Below are positions 63,967-64,000 of a DNA stretch of 64,000 nucleotides, piece after piece. Under the pieces are notes generated by a model. The model was given only the letters and a program-made list of their open reading frames with translations, was not told the DNA's origin and made no database searches. Position numbers and translations under genes: made by a program. Numbering within the stretch: the first letter of the stretch is position 1; every line of letters starts with the position of its first letter. The DNA comes from Actinostola sp. cb2023 (Eukaryota; Cnidaria; Anthozoa; Actiniaria; Actinostolidae): the NCBI GenBank assembly GCA_033675265.1, contig JAUJYZ010000309.1, positions 62,001-126,000 on the forward strand, in the 5' to 3' direction.

Positions 63967-64000
63967 CTAAACAAAAACAAATCTATATCAACACAGCAGA

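Overview
The window reads as nuclear DNA of a marine invertebrate animal, most likely a cnidarian (anthozoan-like). This is inferred from the repeat content: a Polinton/Maverick derivative, Penelope-like elements with hammerhead ribozymes, CR1/L2-type LINEs, Tc1-type and TTAA-type MITEs, tRNA-derived SINEs and many (ATT)n tails. Introns have GT/AG borders and polyadenylation signals are AATAAA. No sequence search was possible, so the taxon is a judgement. There are no bacterial operons, ribosome-binding sites or CRISPR arrays.

Layout. 0-3 kb: an intact single-exon alpha-1,3-fucosyltransferase gene faces an inverted, truncated, frameshifted copy of itself. 3-8.2 kb: MITEs and a scrambled LINE. 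8.3-10.2 kb: a 22-unit, 90-bp satellite. 10.3-16.5 kb: short tandem repeats, a 1.19-kb transposon with a 9-bp target duplication, a 17-bp minisatellite and one convincing coding exon on the minus strand. 17.08-22.96 kb: a complete but internally deleted Polinton (about 445-bp terminal repeats, 6-bp target duplication) carrying a minus-strand zinc-finger ORF, a truncated family-B DNA polymerase and a nested foldback transposon. 23-26 kb: tandem repeats and two adjacent elements sharing termini.

26.4-27.8 kb: a gene for a 468-aa protein with 45-aa Pro/Arg repeats. 28.2-28.9 kb: a minus-strand membrane-protein ORF. 30.3-32.7 kb: two opposed LINE fragments. 32.8-35 kb: pentanucleotide and (TTAC)n arrays riddled with Tc1-type MITEs. 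35.1-37.3 kb: a Penelope-like element split by another transposon and ending in a good hammerhead ribozyme.

39.8-50 kb: a segmental duplication array built from one gene unit (TATA box, intron, about 150-aa coding exon, AATAAA). It holds two intact genes and one pseudogene. The two intact coding regions differ almost only at nonsynonymous sites, while their UTRs are nearly identical. I regard this diversifying, unrecognised family as the most interesting object in the window.

50-56 kb: a Penelope endonuclease remnant, SINEs and a foldback element with 596-bp arms. 56.8-58.9 kb: a gene with 61-aa Thr/Lys-rich repeats, interrupted by three apparent one-base indels in or next to homopolymer runs. 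59-63.8 kb: MITEs, SINEs and minisatellites. 63.9 kb: a minus-strand exon of an aldo-keto reductase of the AKR7 type, running out of the window.

The genes do not form a pathway. The region is transposon-dense intergenic DNA with a few host genes and one actively duplicating gene family.
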